From Diphasiastrum complanatum (taxonomy: Eukaryota > Streptophyta > Lycopodiopsida > Lycopodiales > Lycopodiaceae), in NCBI GenBank assembly GCA_029204225.1, contig CM055097.1, positions 47,428,617 through 47,492,616 on the forward strand: DNA of 64,000 nucleotides. Reading direction: 5' to 3'. How positions within the stretch are numbered: the stretch's first letter is position 1; each line of letters opens with the position of its first letter. Below are positions 1 through 10,870 of this stretch, piece by piece. Below the pieces are notes generated by a model. That model was not told the DNA's origin, searched no databases, and saw nothing but the letters and a program-made list of their open reading frames with translations. The translations under genes and the position numbers were made by a program.

Positions 1-340
1 CAGGTCTGCAAGAAATTGTGGAAAGTCTTGGATTATAATTATTTGGATCTTTAACTTTTGAACATTGATTTCCAATTAAAGGTGACATTTCACTTAGAGA
101 TTCATATAAATTGAGATTACATGAAGGTGATGTCACTAGATTGGAGAGAATCAGAACCAATTTATCTCTTAGTGTACTTCTAAAAGCAGATGTAGTACTT
201 CAGTGTAGAGATGGATAATTTGAGAATTATTCCATCTCTAAGTACTTATTTGATATAAAAGTCAGACTAAGAATTGATTTTCAGGATAAATGTGAAAGTT
301 AAAAGATTGATTTGTTAGCTTTTGAACTTGATCTTCATGA
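1..340. other. Unassigned AT-rich sequence
   Basis: No open frame or recognisable motif is seen here. It precedes the tail of a Gypsy integrase on the plus strand, so it may be decayed pol sequence of the same element, but no pol motif can be read. Confidence 0.3.
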
Positions 341-600
341 TTGGTCAATTGCTCATCCAGTGTATTATGTAATTTAGTTTATGTGATGATGCCAGTTGAA
401 TGTGTTGAGGATCTTATCTATTTGGAGGACTTATCGCTCAATGTACCTTTGGAATCTGAAAGAGTACTCAGAATCAGAAATAAACCAATGATGAATCGCT
501 CTATCTCTGGGTACTTGATTAGGTTGGCTGGTCAGATTGAGAATAATGGTTCATGGGAAAGATACAAATGTAGATCTTTCCTATTTTGCTTATTCTGAGG
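341..600 (+). pseudogene. Gypsy-1 integrase C-terminal tail (remnant)
   Basis: The 85-residue frame ends in a pattern typical of the C-terminal, chromodomain-like tail of plant Ty3/Gypsy integrases: a VPLESERVLRIRNK stretch, then YLIRLAGQIENNGSWE, equivalent to the 'vKW.g....aTWE' block of the family. It stops shortly before a polypurine tract and an LTR start, as expected of the end of pol. All upstream pol domains are absent or unrecognisable, and the frame opens at an internal methionine, so this is a fragment. Assignment to Gypsy rests on motif plus position; the exact lineage is uncertain. Confidence 0.6.
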
Positions 601-612
601 ACAAACTGGTTT

Positions 613-627
613 AAGGGGGGGGGAGAA
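613..627 (+). other. Polypurine tract of Gypsy-1
   Basis: AAGGGGGGGGGAGAA lies directly before TGTTACGTCC. In LTR retrotransposons such a tract primes plus-strand DNA synthesis and sits immediately 5' of the 3' LTR. Confidence 0.65.
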
Positions 628-1020
628 TGTTACGTCCATGTCCAGTATGAGGGATTCGGAATTATTCCTGACATGGATAGCTGGTCACTCCAGTGTATGT
701 GGTTACTAGTTATGCCTCTTCATTCCAGACTTGGCCAGTAAAGTAATTAATAATTATGGGGTTGCATGGGGATCCTAAGAGGAATATTATTTTCTCTTGG
801 GAGAGAATATATACTAGTGGAAACCCGCCATCTACCTATTGGATTTTTTTATCCTTGTAGCCAGGAGCTCTTCCTCTCTTGCATTCATTCACCATGGCAT
901 GGGGGTGAAGTGGTTAGGGCATTGACTAGCCATTTCCTGTTGGTTAAGTGATTTTGCTCCACTGATGTCCTTTTGGTTGCATGCAATAGGATCTAGTCGG
1001 ATCTTCACTAGGCGATCTTT
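628..1020 (+). repeat. Gypsy-1 3' LTR (right end uncertain)
   Basis: Begins TGTTACGTCC right after the polypurine tract. No second copy is in the window, so the right boundary cannot be fixed; the telomere-like array starts at about 1,023 and sets an upper limit. Confidence 0.45.
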
Positions 1021-1022
1021 AC

Positions 1023-1800
1023 ATTTAGAGTTTAGAGTTCAGGATTTAGGATTTAGGGTTCTGGAGTTTAGGATTTAGGGTTTGGGGTTTATAATTTAGA
1101 GTTTAGGGTTTAGGGTTTAGAGTTTAGCTTTTAGAGTTTAGGGTCTAGAGTTCAAGATTTAGAGTTTAGGGTTGACGATAACGGGTATAGGAAAAGAGTT
1201 AAGGGCCTTTGGGATAACGAGTTTAGCGTAAGGAGCTTAAGTTTTAGATTTAAAGATTTTGAATTTAGTGTTTAGGGCTTAGGGTTTAGGATTTACAAAT
1301 AAGAGTTTAGGGCTTTGAATTTAGAGGTCGGGGCTTAGCGCTTAAGCTTTAGAACTGAGGATTGTAATTTAGAGTAAGGGATCTAGGGAAATGGGCTTAA
1401 CGTAAGGGGCAAGGAGTTAAGAGCTTAGAGCTTAAGGCTTAGGGTTTAGGATTTAGGATTCATGGTAAGGGATCTAGGGAAGAGATTTATGAATCTAGAA
1501 CTTGGAATTTAAGATTTCAGATTTGGAGGTCAGGGTAAGGGATTTAAAGAGGTTTAGGATAAGGGAGAGTTTAGGGCTTAGGGATTAGCGATTAGGGTTT
1601 AGGATAAGGGAACTAGGGAAGGGAATTTACAGATCTAGCACTTAAGATTTAAGATAAGGCATCTAGGGAAAGGGGCTTAGTGTTTGTAATCTAGAGTTTA
1701 GAATAAGGCATCTAGGGAGAAGAGTTTATAGTGAGGGGTAAGATGTATAGGGCTTATAATGTAGGATTTGGAGTAAGGGATCTAGGATTTGGGGTAAGGG
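1023..1800 (+). repeat. Degenerate interstitial telomere-like array (TTTAGGG type)
   Basis: About 780 bp are built almost entirely of variants of the plant telomere repeat TTTAGGG in one orientation: TTTAGAG, TTTAGGA, TTTAGGG, CTTAGGG, TTAGCG. Two adjacent perfect copies occur near 1,100. In the right half a secondary unit, roughly AAGGGATCTAGGGAA, recurs about six times. The G-rich strand is the plus strand throughout, so this is a tandem array that has drifted. It contains no gene. Confidence 0.85.
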
Positions 1801-2980
1801 GAATAGCAAAAGTGATGCACACGTTAAACCTTACAATTAGAGAAAAGAGTGGAATTTAGCATCGTGGCTCAAGGAAGAAGACAAGCTATATGGTTGCCAA
1901 TACCTCCTGAGTGGGTTGCTGATTTGTGTTGAAGAGTTGGAGATTTTAGGAGCCCTATTATCTGAAATGATCATCTAGAAGCTACATGCACTGAAATTGA
2001 ACAGAAAAGATCTGCATACTTTGTTGCGACAGCTGCATAAATCTGTATTCGTCGGAACTATCTCTGAATTTTTTCACTTTTCTTTCTCTCTCTTCCCAAA
2101 ATCCAGTCTTCACGCATCTGTTTGTGGTTTGCTGATGGGCTGCTGACTGTAACGCTGCTTGTGTGGTTGTTCGGATAGAGCTAGCGGGAGCTAGAGAGGC
2201 GCAGATTGGTTGTGAGAGCACGATGGATTAGCTCCATATGTCGCGTTTTGGAGGCTATGGCTAGTTGGCTGTTGTTTGAATATGTTCCATCTAACTTGTT
2301 CTGAAACCACACAACTACCTTCAAGGGTTGTAGCAAAGAGGCTTCAACATGTAAAAAATTAGAAATTTCAGTAAAGGGGTTCAAAACTTCCAAAAACACC
2401 GCCTATCGAGTCCAAAATTTGCCTGAAGCTTCCTTGATGGCCAGCAAGGCCCCTACTAAGAACTTTGCAAGCTTTGCTCTTGAAAAAAGAGAGTTTTCAA
2501 CAACTTCTAGCCAGCGGCTGGTTGCCTTACAATCTGCCCAGACTTGGATTTGGTTATAACTTTTCTCTCACTCACCCAAATCAGATGAAACCTGGTTGTA
2601 TCAGGTCGTCCTAATGCTGGAAATGAGCTCCTAAATTCTCAAAAAGTTCTAACAAGTATTTCTACCTCAAAAAACTGGTTTTCTAGGATACTAGAACGTT
2701 GAAAAACGATATTCAATAGCTTGTATTCATGTGATGATTGTATACTCTTGATGACCGAATTGCGTGATATAGAAAGCATTTGGTGGCATGCATTTTCTCC
2801 AATCCGAGGAAAGAGCTGTGTAATTTCTATTCTAGCACTTGCAAGTTAGCGAGTGATCACATGTCGAACCAATTGCATGGCGTTATAGAAAAAGAGGCAG
2901 AAGTAAAGAGAGCTTGGATGATCTTGGTAATGTACAAAGTGAGATTGAACGAAGCGCAACAGACAAAGAGGTATTTCCAG
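1801..2980. other. Unassigned, no gene recognised
   Basis: Only short open frames without recognisable motifs are found on either strand. The sequence is neither strongly repetitive nor AT-extreme. It may hold an old LTR, but no paired repeat is seen. Confidence 0.3.
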
Positions 2981-3600
2981 CTAATACGATCGAATGCTTT
3001 GTATTATCAAAGAGGGACCTGCCTTTAATAAAATCAGCGTGATACTAGAAAGATGAGAAGGGAGGTAACGGGTAATCCTCCTGGCAATCACTTTAGCTAT
3101 GATCTTGGCAATCACTTTAGCATCGTGTAGGAGGTGTTCAACATGGCAATAGGGCGATAGTTTAGCTATGATCTTGATCACTTTAGCATCTTGTAGGAGG
3201 TGTTCAACATGGCAAGAGGGCGATAGTCCGTAAACCTAGAGGGGGAATCTGATTTGGGGATGAGATTAATCATTACTTGAGAGAGGGTGGAAGAGAAGGA
3301 GCCCATAGAAAGAGCATTGTTAGGAAGGACCGACAATATTCTAGTGGGCCAGGAAGAAGTTAGGAGTGACACCGTCGGGACTAGGAGTTTTATCTCTATT
3401 AAGAGACTTAAGGGCAACGTGGAGCTCTTCTAAAGAGAGAAGGGAAGAAAAATTGATAGTGTCTTAATGGAATAGGGGAGAGGGGAAGGAACAGTAACTG
3501 GAGATGTCCTGGCTGTCAACCTTAGAAGGAGAGACCAGATTGAAAATGCGGGAGAATTGATTGTAAAGCAGATAAATACTTTTCCACTTTCCAACAAGAA
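2981..3600 (-). pseudogene. LINE (L1-type) reverse transcriptase remnant
   Basis: Read on the minus strand, the segment gives the N-terminal RT blocks of plant L1-like LINEs in order: an EELHVALKSLNRDKTPSPDG block, a FSSTLSQVMINLIPKSDSP block (family: 'lNxT.ivLIPK'), then FTDYRPLAMLNTSYKMLKI ('RPIsL.n..yKi..Kvla.R'), ending with IARRITRYLPSHLSS. At least one stop interrupts the upstream part. The catalytic FxDD block and the C-terminal region are missing, so it is a truncated, dead copy. An in-frame tandem duplication interrupts it near 3,094-3,227. Confidence 0.75.
3094..3227. repeat. 66-bp tandem duplication inside the LINE remnant
   Basis: The stretch containing CTTTAGCATCGTGTAGGAGG is repeated 66 bp downstream with two or three differences. 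As 66 bp is 22 codons, the RT frame is kept across the duplication. Confidence 0.75.
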
Positions 3601-3639
3601 TATCTAGTGGATGTAATAGGTTTTAGCCTTTTAGCTTTA

Positions 3640-4858
3640 TTTAATTGACACTTAAACATTTAAGTAGATAGGCCTCCTTAACTTTTCATCTTAGGCCACC
3701 AAAAGTGTCGCCTAACTAAGCAAGTGTTCTTTATATACCCAAATGTCCTGCGCATGGACTATCATGAAACTCATGCAGGATTTGGGCCCTAAATATGTCA
3801 TTCTTCGATACACATACCTTGCCCTTACGAAACAAGATTCCATTTCGTATAGCAAAATCCATTTCAGTCTTTCCCTGATTCGGGGACTCCTGCTTACCCA
3901 AATCGACCCCAGAAAGTACTTGTTGCCAATACTTTCCAAACAACGGATCAGACTCAAAAGGTCATTGGAGGGACTGAAATAATCCCGGTTATATATCAGT
4001 AAAGCTTAACTGATTAATAAATGGATGACTCAAAGCATCCGCTAGAGTGTTTCGACTTCTTTTACAATATTGTATTGAGAAGTCAACTATCTGCATTAGC
4101 TCAGCCCATCTAGCTTGTCTTCCTTTTAAATCTGTAGCATTACAAAAATAACAGTTTGTTTGGTGATCAGTCAAAACATCAAATTTGGCTCCATACAAAT
4201 AGTGTCGCCAAATTTTCAAGGCATGAATAATAGCATAAATCTTCTTTTCATAGGTACAATACCTAGACTGAGCCAAATTGAGTTTCTTGCTTTCAAAGCA
4301 GCATGATGTCCATCCTGCATCAAGACAGCTCCAATCGCATAATCACTGGCATCGATCCTAACCACAAATGGTTTCTTAGGATCGCCAATGATCAAGATTG
4401 GTGCTATTGTCACACTTTTCTTAAGCAACTCAAAACTATGATTCATATCATTCGTCTGCACCACTAGTGAACTCTTAGGCCTCCGACTAAGTTTCTTAAA
4501 GCCTTTCAAAGCTTGAGTGAGGAGAAATGCCATCCTAGCAAATTGGGGTATATGCAGACGGAAAAATCCCACAAAACCCAAGAATGACTAGATTTTTTGA
4601 ACTGTAGTAAGAATTGGCCATTCAATAACCTTTTGGATGTGATCGGTCTCTATTTCTACTTCACGTTCGGAAATCTTAAACCCCAGGTATGCTAATTCTT
4701 TACCAAAAAATCACACTTAGACTCTTTGTCAAAGAGCTTTTCTCTTCTTAAGATTTCTAAGACAATCCTAAGATGCTCTTTATGTTCCACCAAAGTCTTA
4801 CTATAGACTAGGATATCATCCAAGAACACTACCACAAATCTGTGAAGTTTTTAGCACG
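3640..4858 (-). pseudogene. Gypsy-2 pol remnant (chromovirus RT-RNase H-integrase zinc finger)
   Basis: On the minus strand the order is RT catalytic block ([13 protein letters not shown] near 4,800-4,850), RT thumb (GFVGFFRLHIPQFA), RNase H (RIDASDYAIGAVLMQDG, then YEKKIYAIIHALKIWRHYLYG and LTDHQ), and the integrase zinc finger region (LFRKGKVCVSKN...HEFHDSPCAGHLG). Stops and frameshifts separate the blocks. The upstream half of RT is cut exactly where the Copia-1 LTR begins at 4,859, and the integrase core is missing. The same blocks in Gypsy-4 (36-39 kb) are very similar, so both belong to one chromovirus group. Confidence 0.85.
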
Positions 4859-5537
4859 TGTGAACTTTACCACACACCCTACAGGATCTTAGTGAGGTGT
4901 TGTGATTGCACAAGATTGATCAGAGAACAATATACTTGAAAAATCTATGGCAAGAGCACAATGACATACATCTGATTGAAAAAACTAACTTCTCATTATG
5001 AGAATTGAATGTCAGAAATAATTCTAAGTGCTCAGTATGGGAAAAAAAGACTGCTCTCGGGTAGAGAGAGAATGAGTCCAAATTACCAAAATCTCATTAT
5101 TCACAATATGGCAAAATATGCCAAGATTTTCCTACATGAGAGAGACTCGAATTCCTATAGTGGAGTTGCATGGAAAGTCCACTTAACTGATCTAACTCAC
5201 CTACCAGAGATCCACATGTGTAACTGCATGCATGTATATTGCATGTACTGCATGTCAACTCATAAAACTACCTAGACATGTGTAGATCACAGAAACCACT
5301 TTGCATGTTGCATGCACTGATTGCATGTAGCCTGCATGCATAGAGTATGACATTGCATGCTATCTAAACTTTTGCATGTCATCAAAATTGAATCTACCTA
5401 ACTCAAATTCGACCTATTCTAGAAGGTTATGTGCTCAATTCACATACCTTTTATGTACAACATGAATTACAATGGAAATAACCATGGACATGGACCCAAA
5501 CTCGAGATAGGAAGATAATATTTTAATAATCTTCACA
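4859..5537 (-). repeat. Copia-1 3' LTR (679 bp)
   Basis: Bounded by TGTGAACTTT and AATCTTCACA, i.e. 6-bp terminal inverted repeats TGTGAA/TTCACA. On the minus strand it follows the end of the Copia-1 RNase H ORF by a purine-rich AAGGAAGAG tract. It shares scattered blocks with the Copia-4 LTR (TCTCTCTCTACCCGAGAG, CTTGCCATAGA), so the two families are related. It is inserted in the RT of Gypsy-2; no matching LTR is present on the other side. Confidence 0.8.
5225..5380. promoter_or_regulatory. Cluster of TGCATG/CATGCA (RY-type) motifs in the Copia-1 LTR
   Basis: About ten TGCATG or CATGCA hexamers occur within roughly 155 bp. CATGCA is the core of the plant RY element bound by B3-domain factors such as ABI3 and FUS3. 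The clustering is seen directly; regulation is inferred only. Confidence 0.4.
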
Positions 5538-5551
5538 CTCTTCCTTAAAAT

Positions 5552-6537
5552 TTATGTAGACTTCAAAATTAGGCCAAGGTTAGACCTCATCTTGATAAAG
5601 ACATTCTTGAGTAGTGGCTTGGTGAGAAGATCTGCAACACAATTTGTAGAATCAACATGCTCCAGTGAGATCTCTCTCCCAATGACTTTTTCTCTTACGA
5701 AATGATGAGCTACCTCGATGTGTTTGCTCCTTGCATGGAACACTGAATTATTTGCAAGAGCTTGAGCAGAAATATTGTCATTTTTGATAATTGGAAAATC
5801 TTCATCTACATAACACTTTAGCTCCAAAAGTAGCCTTTTGATCCATAAAACCTCCTTTGTTGTAGTTGTAAGAGATTTGTACTCAACTTCACAAGATGAT
5901 AAGGAAATAGTTGCTTGCTTCTTTGATAGCCAAGAAACCAAGTTCCCTCCAAGAAAAATAGTATAAGCACTTGTGGATTTTCTGTCCAACCTATCTCCTG
6001 CAAAATTTGAATCTGAAAAAGCAATCAAAGTCAGATCTTCTCCCTTGTAGAATAATCCATACTCTAAGGTAGAAGATATATACCTCAAGATCCTTTTAGC
6101 CAACTTCCAGTGATCCTGCATGTGTTGACTTAGCTTATGATCCTGCATGTGTTGACTTAGCTTATGAACACTAAAGCTTAGATCATGCCTAGTCACTGTC
6201 AACCATATAAGTGAGCCAATAAGATTCCTATAAAGAGTGATGTCTACAAAGGATTTTTCATCATCTTCCATAGGAACTTTTATAGTGTGCTCCATAGGTG
6301 TATCTATGCCTTTAAAGTTTTCCATTTGGAATTTCTTGATCATGGAAAGTGCATATCTACTTTGTCTTTTAAATGCTTGACCTCTCCAAAAATCTATTTC
6401 AAGGCCTAGAATATAGTGAAGAACTCCTAAGTCCTGCATCTTAAACTCACTACCAAGTGCATGCTTAGTTTTTTCAACTAGCTTCTCATTATTTTCACAA
6501 AGAATGATATCATCTACATAGATGAGAAGAGCTTTGA
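5552..6537 (-). pseudogene. Copia-1 reverse transcriptase (3' half) and RNase H
   Basis: A 295-residue open frame (5,552-6,439) plus upstream coding sequence to 6,537. Blocks in order: LLIYVDDIILCENNEK (RT catalytic YVDD, about 6,505), MQDLGVLHYILGLEI, GSLIWLTVTRHDLSFSVHKLS, RNase H FSDSNFAGDRLDRKSTS, SLSSCEVEYKSL, and the C-terminal HARSKHIEVAHHFVREK typical of Copia pol. It ends 15 bp before the LTR. A 27-bp in-frame duplication repeats the nine residues HKLSQHMQD. The 5' two thirds of the element (gag, protease, integrase) are missing: at 6,537 the sequence switches to Copia-2 on the opposite strand. Confidence 0.88.
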
Positions 6538-8335
6538 ACTTTCCAGTTTCTCAATCGACTATTCCTATTGAAGGTCCAAGCTCCTCTACTCTTGACGAAT
6601 AATAAATCAACGACGAATAAGAAGATGATGATGTTGCAGATCAGCAACTACAGTATGATGGAAATAATCAACTTCCTGTATTATCCAGAAGATCTTCAAG
6701 GTCTAGTAGACCACCTAACCAGCATATCGACAAGTCTGCAGCTTATCTTGTTCAGGAACCGACGTCTGTCCAAGAGGCACTCAGTCAGCCTGATTAAAAT
6801 CTCTAGAAAGAAGCTATGGATAAAGAGAATTCATCTCTTATCAAGACGTGGATGATTGTTGAATTACCTGCCAGCAAAAACGTAGTTGATTGCAAATGGA
6901 TTTTCAAAGTCAAGTACAACGCAGATGGAAGCATCAACATAAGAAAGGCACAAGTTTAGCCAAAGGATTTTCTCAGGTATACAACGTTGATTACACTGAG
7001 ACCTTTAGTTCAGTAGTCAAGCATTCTTATCCCCTTACGTTGAACTCTCACTTGCTTGCTATCATTTGCCGCTACAACAAATTTGGAAATACATCAAATG
7101 GATGTACAAATAGCATATCTCAATGGAGTTATCGAAGAAGACATTTACATGGTACAACCCAAAGGTTATATTATCGAGGGTAAGGACAATCATGTTTGTA
7201 AACTCCATAAGGCACTTTATGGCATGAAGCAATCTGTTCGAGCATGGTTTCAAAGGATCAATACTTTTCTTATTGATCACAGCTATACACCAGCTCTTCA
7301 GATTCAAACGTTTACTTCAAAGTAGTGCAACAGTCTTTTATCATTATCACTTTGTACGTGGATGATACATTGCGTTTTAGCAACAGAATCGATTTGATAA
7401 AAGAAGTCAAGACAATGCTCTTCCGAATTCGACATGACCGATCTGGGTGAAGCTCATTTCTGCCTTGGTATACAAATTCGTAGAGACAGAAAACAGAAGT
7501 TGGTCTACATTACACAACAGAGGTACATCTACAACATGTTAGTCAGATATGAGTCTGATGAATTGCAAGTTAGGTCTCTCACAAATGGAACCAGGACTCA
7601 AATTGTCAAAGGACCAGTGTCCCCAAACAATTCATGAGAAGCAGCAGATGCGTGAGTATCCTTACCATTCTATTATATGATCTCTTATGTACGCCATGAT
7701 CTGTACCAGGCCAGACATAGCTTTCAGTCAGTTTATGACTAACCTTGGTATAACCCATTGGAAGGCTCTTATTAGAGTCATGAGATATCTTCAAGCTACT
7801 ATGGACTTTTGCATTTATTATGGAGCAGTCGGCAACGACAAACTCAATTTACTCAGTGATTACACAGATGCAAGTTGGGCAGGAGATGTAGACACTCGTA
7901 AATCTACTTCCGGATTTACAATCTTCCTCAACAATGGTCCAATTTCCTGGAATAGTCGCAAGCAATCTTTGATAGCTCTATCTTCCACTGAATCAGAGTA
8001 TATCGCAGTCTCTCAAGCTACAAAGGAAGCAATTTGGTTGAGAAACTTACTCCATCGGTCTGAATCAATATGCTCCGACGACATTATTTTGTGATAATCA
8101 AAGTGCCATCGCTTTATCAGCCAATCCTAGATTTCATTCTAGAAGTAAGCACATTGAACTGAAGTATCATTTCGCTAGAAGCAAAGTTCTTAACGAAGAG
8201 GTCAGATTGCAGTACTATAGAACGCAAGATATGACAGCAGATGTTTTTATTAAAGCATTAAGTTTGGAGTTACACAGAAGATTCTGTGTAGAACTAAGTT
8301 TGAAGGTCAAGGCATTCAAGGATTCATATTAAGGG
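6538..8335 (+). pseudogene. Copia-2 pol remnant (linker, RT, RNase H)
   Basis: Matches Copia-6 (62.49-63.9 kb) from just after the integrase onwards. Readable blocks, spread over several frames: KEAMDKENSSLIK, DCKWIFKVKYNADGS, NLEIHQMDVQIAYLNG, CKLHKALYGMKQSVRAW, SLYVDDTLRF (RT active site near 7,350), then RNase H YTDASWAGDVDTRKSTSG, SLIALSSTESEYIAVS, HSRSKHIELKYHFARSK and the terminal ADVFIKALS. Frameshifts near 6,960, 7,325, 7,430 and 8,090 and stops make it non-functional. gag, protease and integrase are absent on the left, where the sequence abuts Copia-1. Confidence 0.88.
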
Positions 8336-8339
8336 GGAG

Positions 8340-9420
8340 TGTTGGATTATTTTCTTTTTATCAATCGACTAATAGGTTTTAATCTTCATCCATTGTTTAT
8401 CCAGTTCTACAGTTTTTCTCGCGTGCTTACACAATCTGCAGAATTACACGAAGTTTACGACAATGTCGTCTTTTTTGCCTGTCAGGAATTCTGTTGAAAA
8501 AATGTAGTGTCTCTTTTTCGCATTTTTCGCCTGACAGAATTCTCATGTAAAATCACAGTGTCACATTTTTTTGCTTTTTCTAAAGAGCCTCAAGTGTTAA
8601 GGAAATGACTCTAGCAAAGTGTGGGGCAACCCTAAATGAGATTTAAGAGCACCGTGTCCTTTTCTCCTTTTTCACGAAAAACCTGACAATGTCACATGTG
8701 GCTGTTTTAGTTCATTTCTGCAGAGCTATAGTTTTGGTTCATTTATGCAAACAGAAAGTTTATGGCCAATTTCACCGCTTATCAACAATCAATGACAAGG
8801 ACCGGATGGATGCCAGCTGATCACCAGCCAACTGGCGATCACAATTCACGGCCTAATTTCTTAGTATAAATAGCTGTTCATATTCATACAGATTCATAAT
8901 GATTAACAGAATTATCAGAAGAAGCATTTTGAATAGTTAGCACTCTTTCTCTCAAGCCTACAAGCTTGAACACTTTTGAGCATTCTAGCTCACTTCTTAG
9001 AATTGTTTTAGAGATTGCTATTGCACTATTGCTTATCAGCATTGCGCTTAATTCAGACTTTCATTTTAGCCGTTTAGAGATAGCATAGAGTACGCGGCTT
9101 CGATCCACAACTTATTGTACTCATTTACTTCTGTTACATTTTCATACTGAACCAATACTATCCTTCATTGCATTCAGTTTTCGTCTCAGAATGTATGCGT
9201 TTCTATATTTCTTCGCAACTAATTCACAAACAATTCGCGACTAATTATTTGCCTAATAATTTTCAATGCTTAATTGTTTGGCTATGTAATCACTGTACTA
9301 CTGGGGATTTCGAAGTTAGTTACTATAAGTTCAAATGTGATTTCTATTACTATTGTTTTGCTTGAAATTGATAGGCGTAGTCATGCATTGTGAAAGAGGA
9401 AGATAGTTTATTCCGCCATG
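8340..9420 (+). repeat. Copia-2 3' LTR
   Basis: Begins TGTTGGATTATTTTC right after a TTAAGGGGGAG polypurine tract. It matches the Copia-6 5' LTR at its start, around the TATA region (CTTAGTATAAATA at about 8,860) and at GATAGGCGTAGTCATGCATTG near its end. After about 9,390 the two copies diverge, so the right end is approximate. An internal 52-bp repeat unit is present about twice, against four in Copia-6. Confidence 0.75.
8865..8872 (+). promoter_or_regulatory. TATA box of the Copia-2 LTR
   Basis: TATAAATA follows the shared GGCCTAATTTCTTAG block. The equivalent TATAAAT is found in the Copia-6 LTR at 59,387, so the position is conserved within the family. Confidence 0.55.
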
Positions 9421-9930
9421 CATGAAAAGATTTCTTTCTAGACACTCGAATTATTTTCATTCGTTTTTTTTTCGAGTTCATTTTTTTTTTGAGCTAGACC
9501 TATCTTCTGTACACCACTTTCTGACAAGGAGCACCCTTGGATAACGGTAGGTTCCTTTGGATTACGGTACTTGAGTGCTTGGATAAGGGCATGAAGGTGT
9601 CTCTGCCTTGGATGGAGGTATGGAGCCTTGTGAGGTGTTAGGAGGACCTTACCATGGGTATTGGTCAATTTCCTAAACCTTGGACCTCAACCTTGAGCCA
9701 TGATCACATAATTGGCCTTGGGCCAAAGTTAGCCATCACATATGGGTCATGGGGACCTAGTAGGAGGGCGCACATGATGGGGCAAGGGAGATAAAAAGAA
9801 CGAGAACGGAGAAGAGAGTAGAAATATTGCGAAACAGCTCTCCCGTTCTAATTGGCTGCTAAATGCAGAAATAGTCTAATAGACAACTTATGCTAAATGT
9901 AATCACAGCTTTAAGTGTTCTGATTGTCCA
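9421..9930. other. Unassigned spacer
   Basis: Short T-rich tracts and tract-like CCTTGG sequence. No gene or paired repeat is recognised. Confidence 0.3.
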
Positions 9931-10870
9931 ACATGATCTTAAAAATTAATTCATACTTTAAAAACAAGAGTACAGTCCACTGAAGAGATTAGAGATGGTT
10001 TGTGTGTGGTACTACTGAAATAAGATTCAATGTGAAGTATAGTTCTGAAATAAATGGAAGAGCAATTGATATCGCGAGTTATCGCGAGTTCCTCAGGTGT
10101 CAAAGACAACCATCGTCGGATTAAAAACTGAGGAGTCATAGACGTCCGTGGTCTGATCAGAGTGAGTAAACAAGTGCGATCAAACAACAATGAAAGTGCA
10201 TTCAATCACAACAAGCATTCATCTACGTTGTAAACAGATAAAAACACGTTGCTGCTATATTACATTGAAGCACAATACAAATAGCAATTACAACCAAAAA
10301 TTGACGGCGTAATTGAGAGGTTCGAATAATGTGTCTCATGGACGGAGCAACCTCTAATTTGTGTTTGGACGATCTATTTATAGATTTCATCCGTGTATTG
10401 ATTACATTGAATGCTTGTCACCTAATTAAGAAAGTTGTTGTACTTGGAAGTATATGGCTTTTGTAACAACTATACACAGTATATACGGTCAATAATTCAG
10501 CATCGTTGACAAGGATGAGGACGTCGCTGGAACGTTCCTCGTTTATTTTAGACAACCTTTGGGATTCTTCTCTCTCTTCGCATTTTTCTCAAGAAGCCGA
10601 AGGTGCTCTCAAAAAGACGGAGATGTCTTTAAAACAGTTTAACACATGAAAATAGATGACCTTCAGGTTTTTCTCTCTTTGCATTTTTCACAAAGAGCCG
10701 AAGGTGTGTTAAAGAAAACCTTTGAACTATGCAAGTTTTCGTATTTCGAAAAAATATGAAAAAAGCCGAAACTGTTGAAAACATAGTGTATTTCTGCAAA
10801 TTGTTGAGAAAATAATGTATTTCCGCAGACTTGTTCTAAATGCAAGTTTTTGTGGAAGTCCTTGAAGATG
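9931..10870 (-). repeat. LTR-like region of Copia-3
   Basis: Read on the minus strand, this region resembles the Copia-2/Copia-6 LTR in composition and order: repeated units of the form CTGC(A/G)GAAATACA, poly-T plus CG-rich motifs such as TTTTCGxxTTTTTCxC, then a CTATAAATAG TATA-like block (10,374-10,383). A half-repeat ending AGCCGAAGGTG occurs twice (about 10,570 and 10,680). Boundaries are not defined, and the relation to the adjacent Copia-3 pol fragment is inferred from orientation. Confidence 0.4.
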
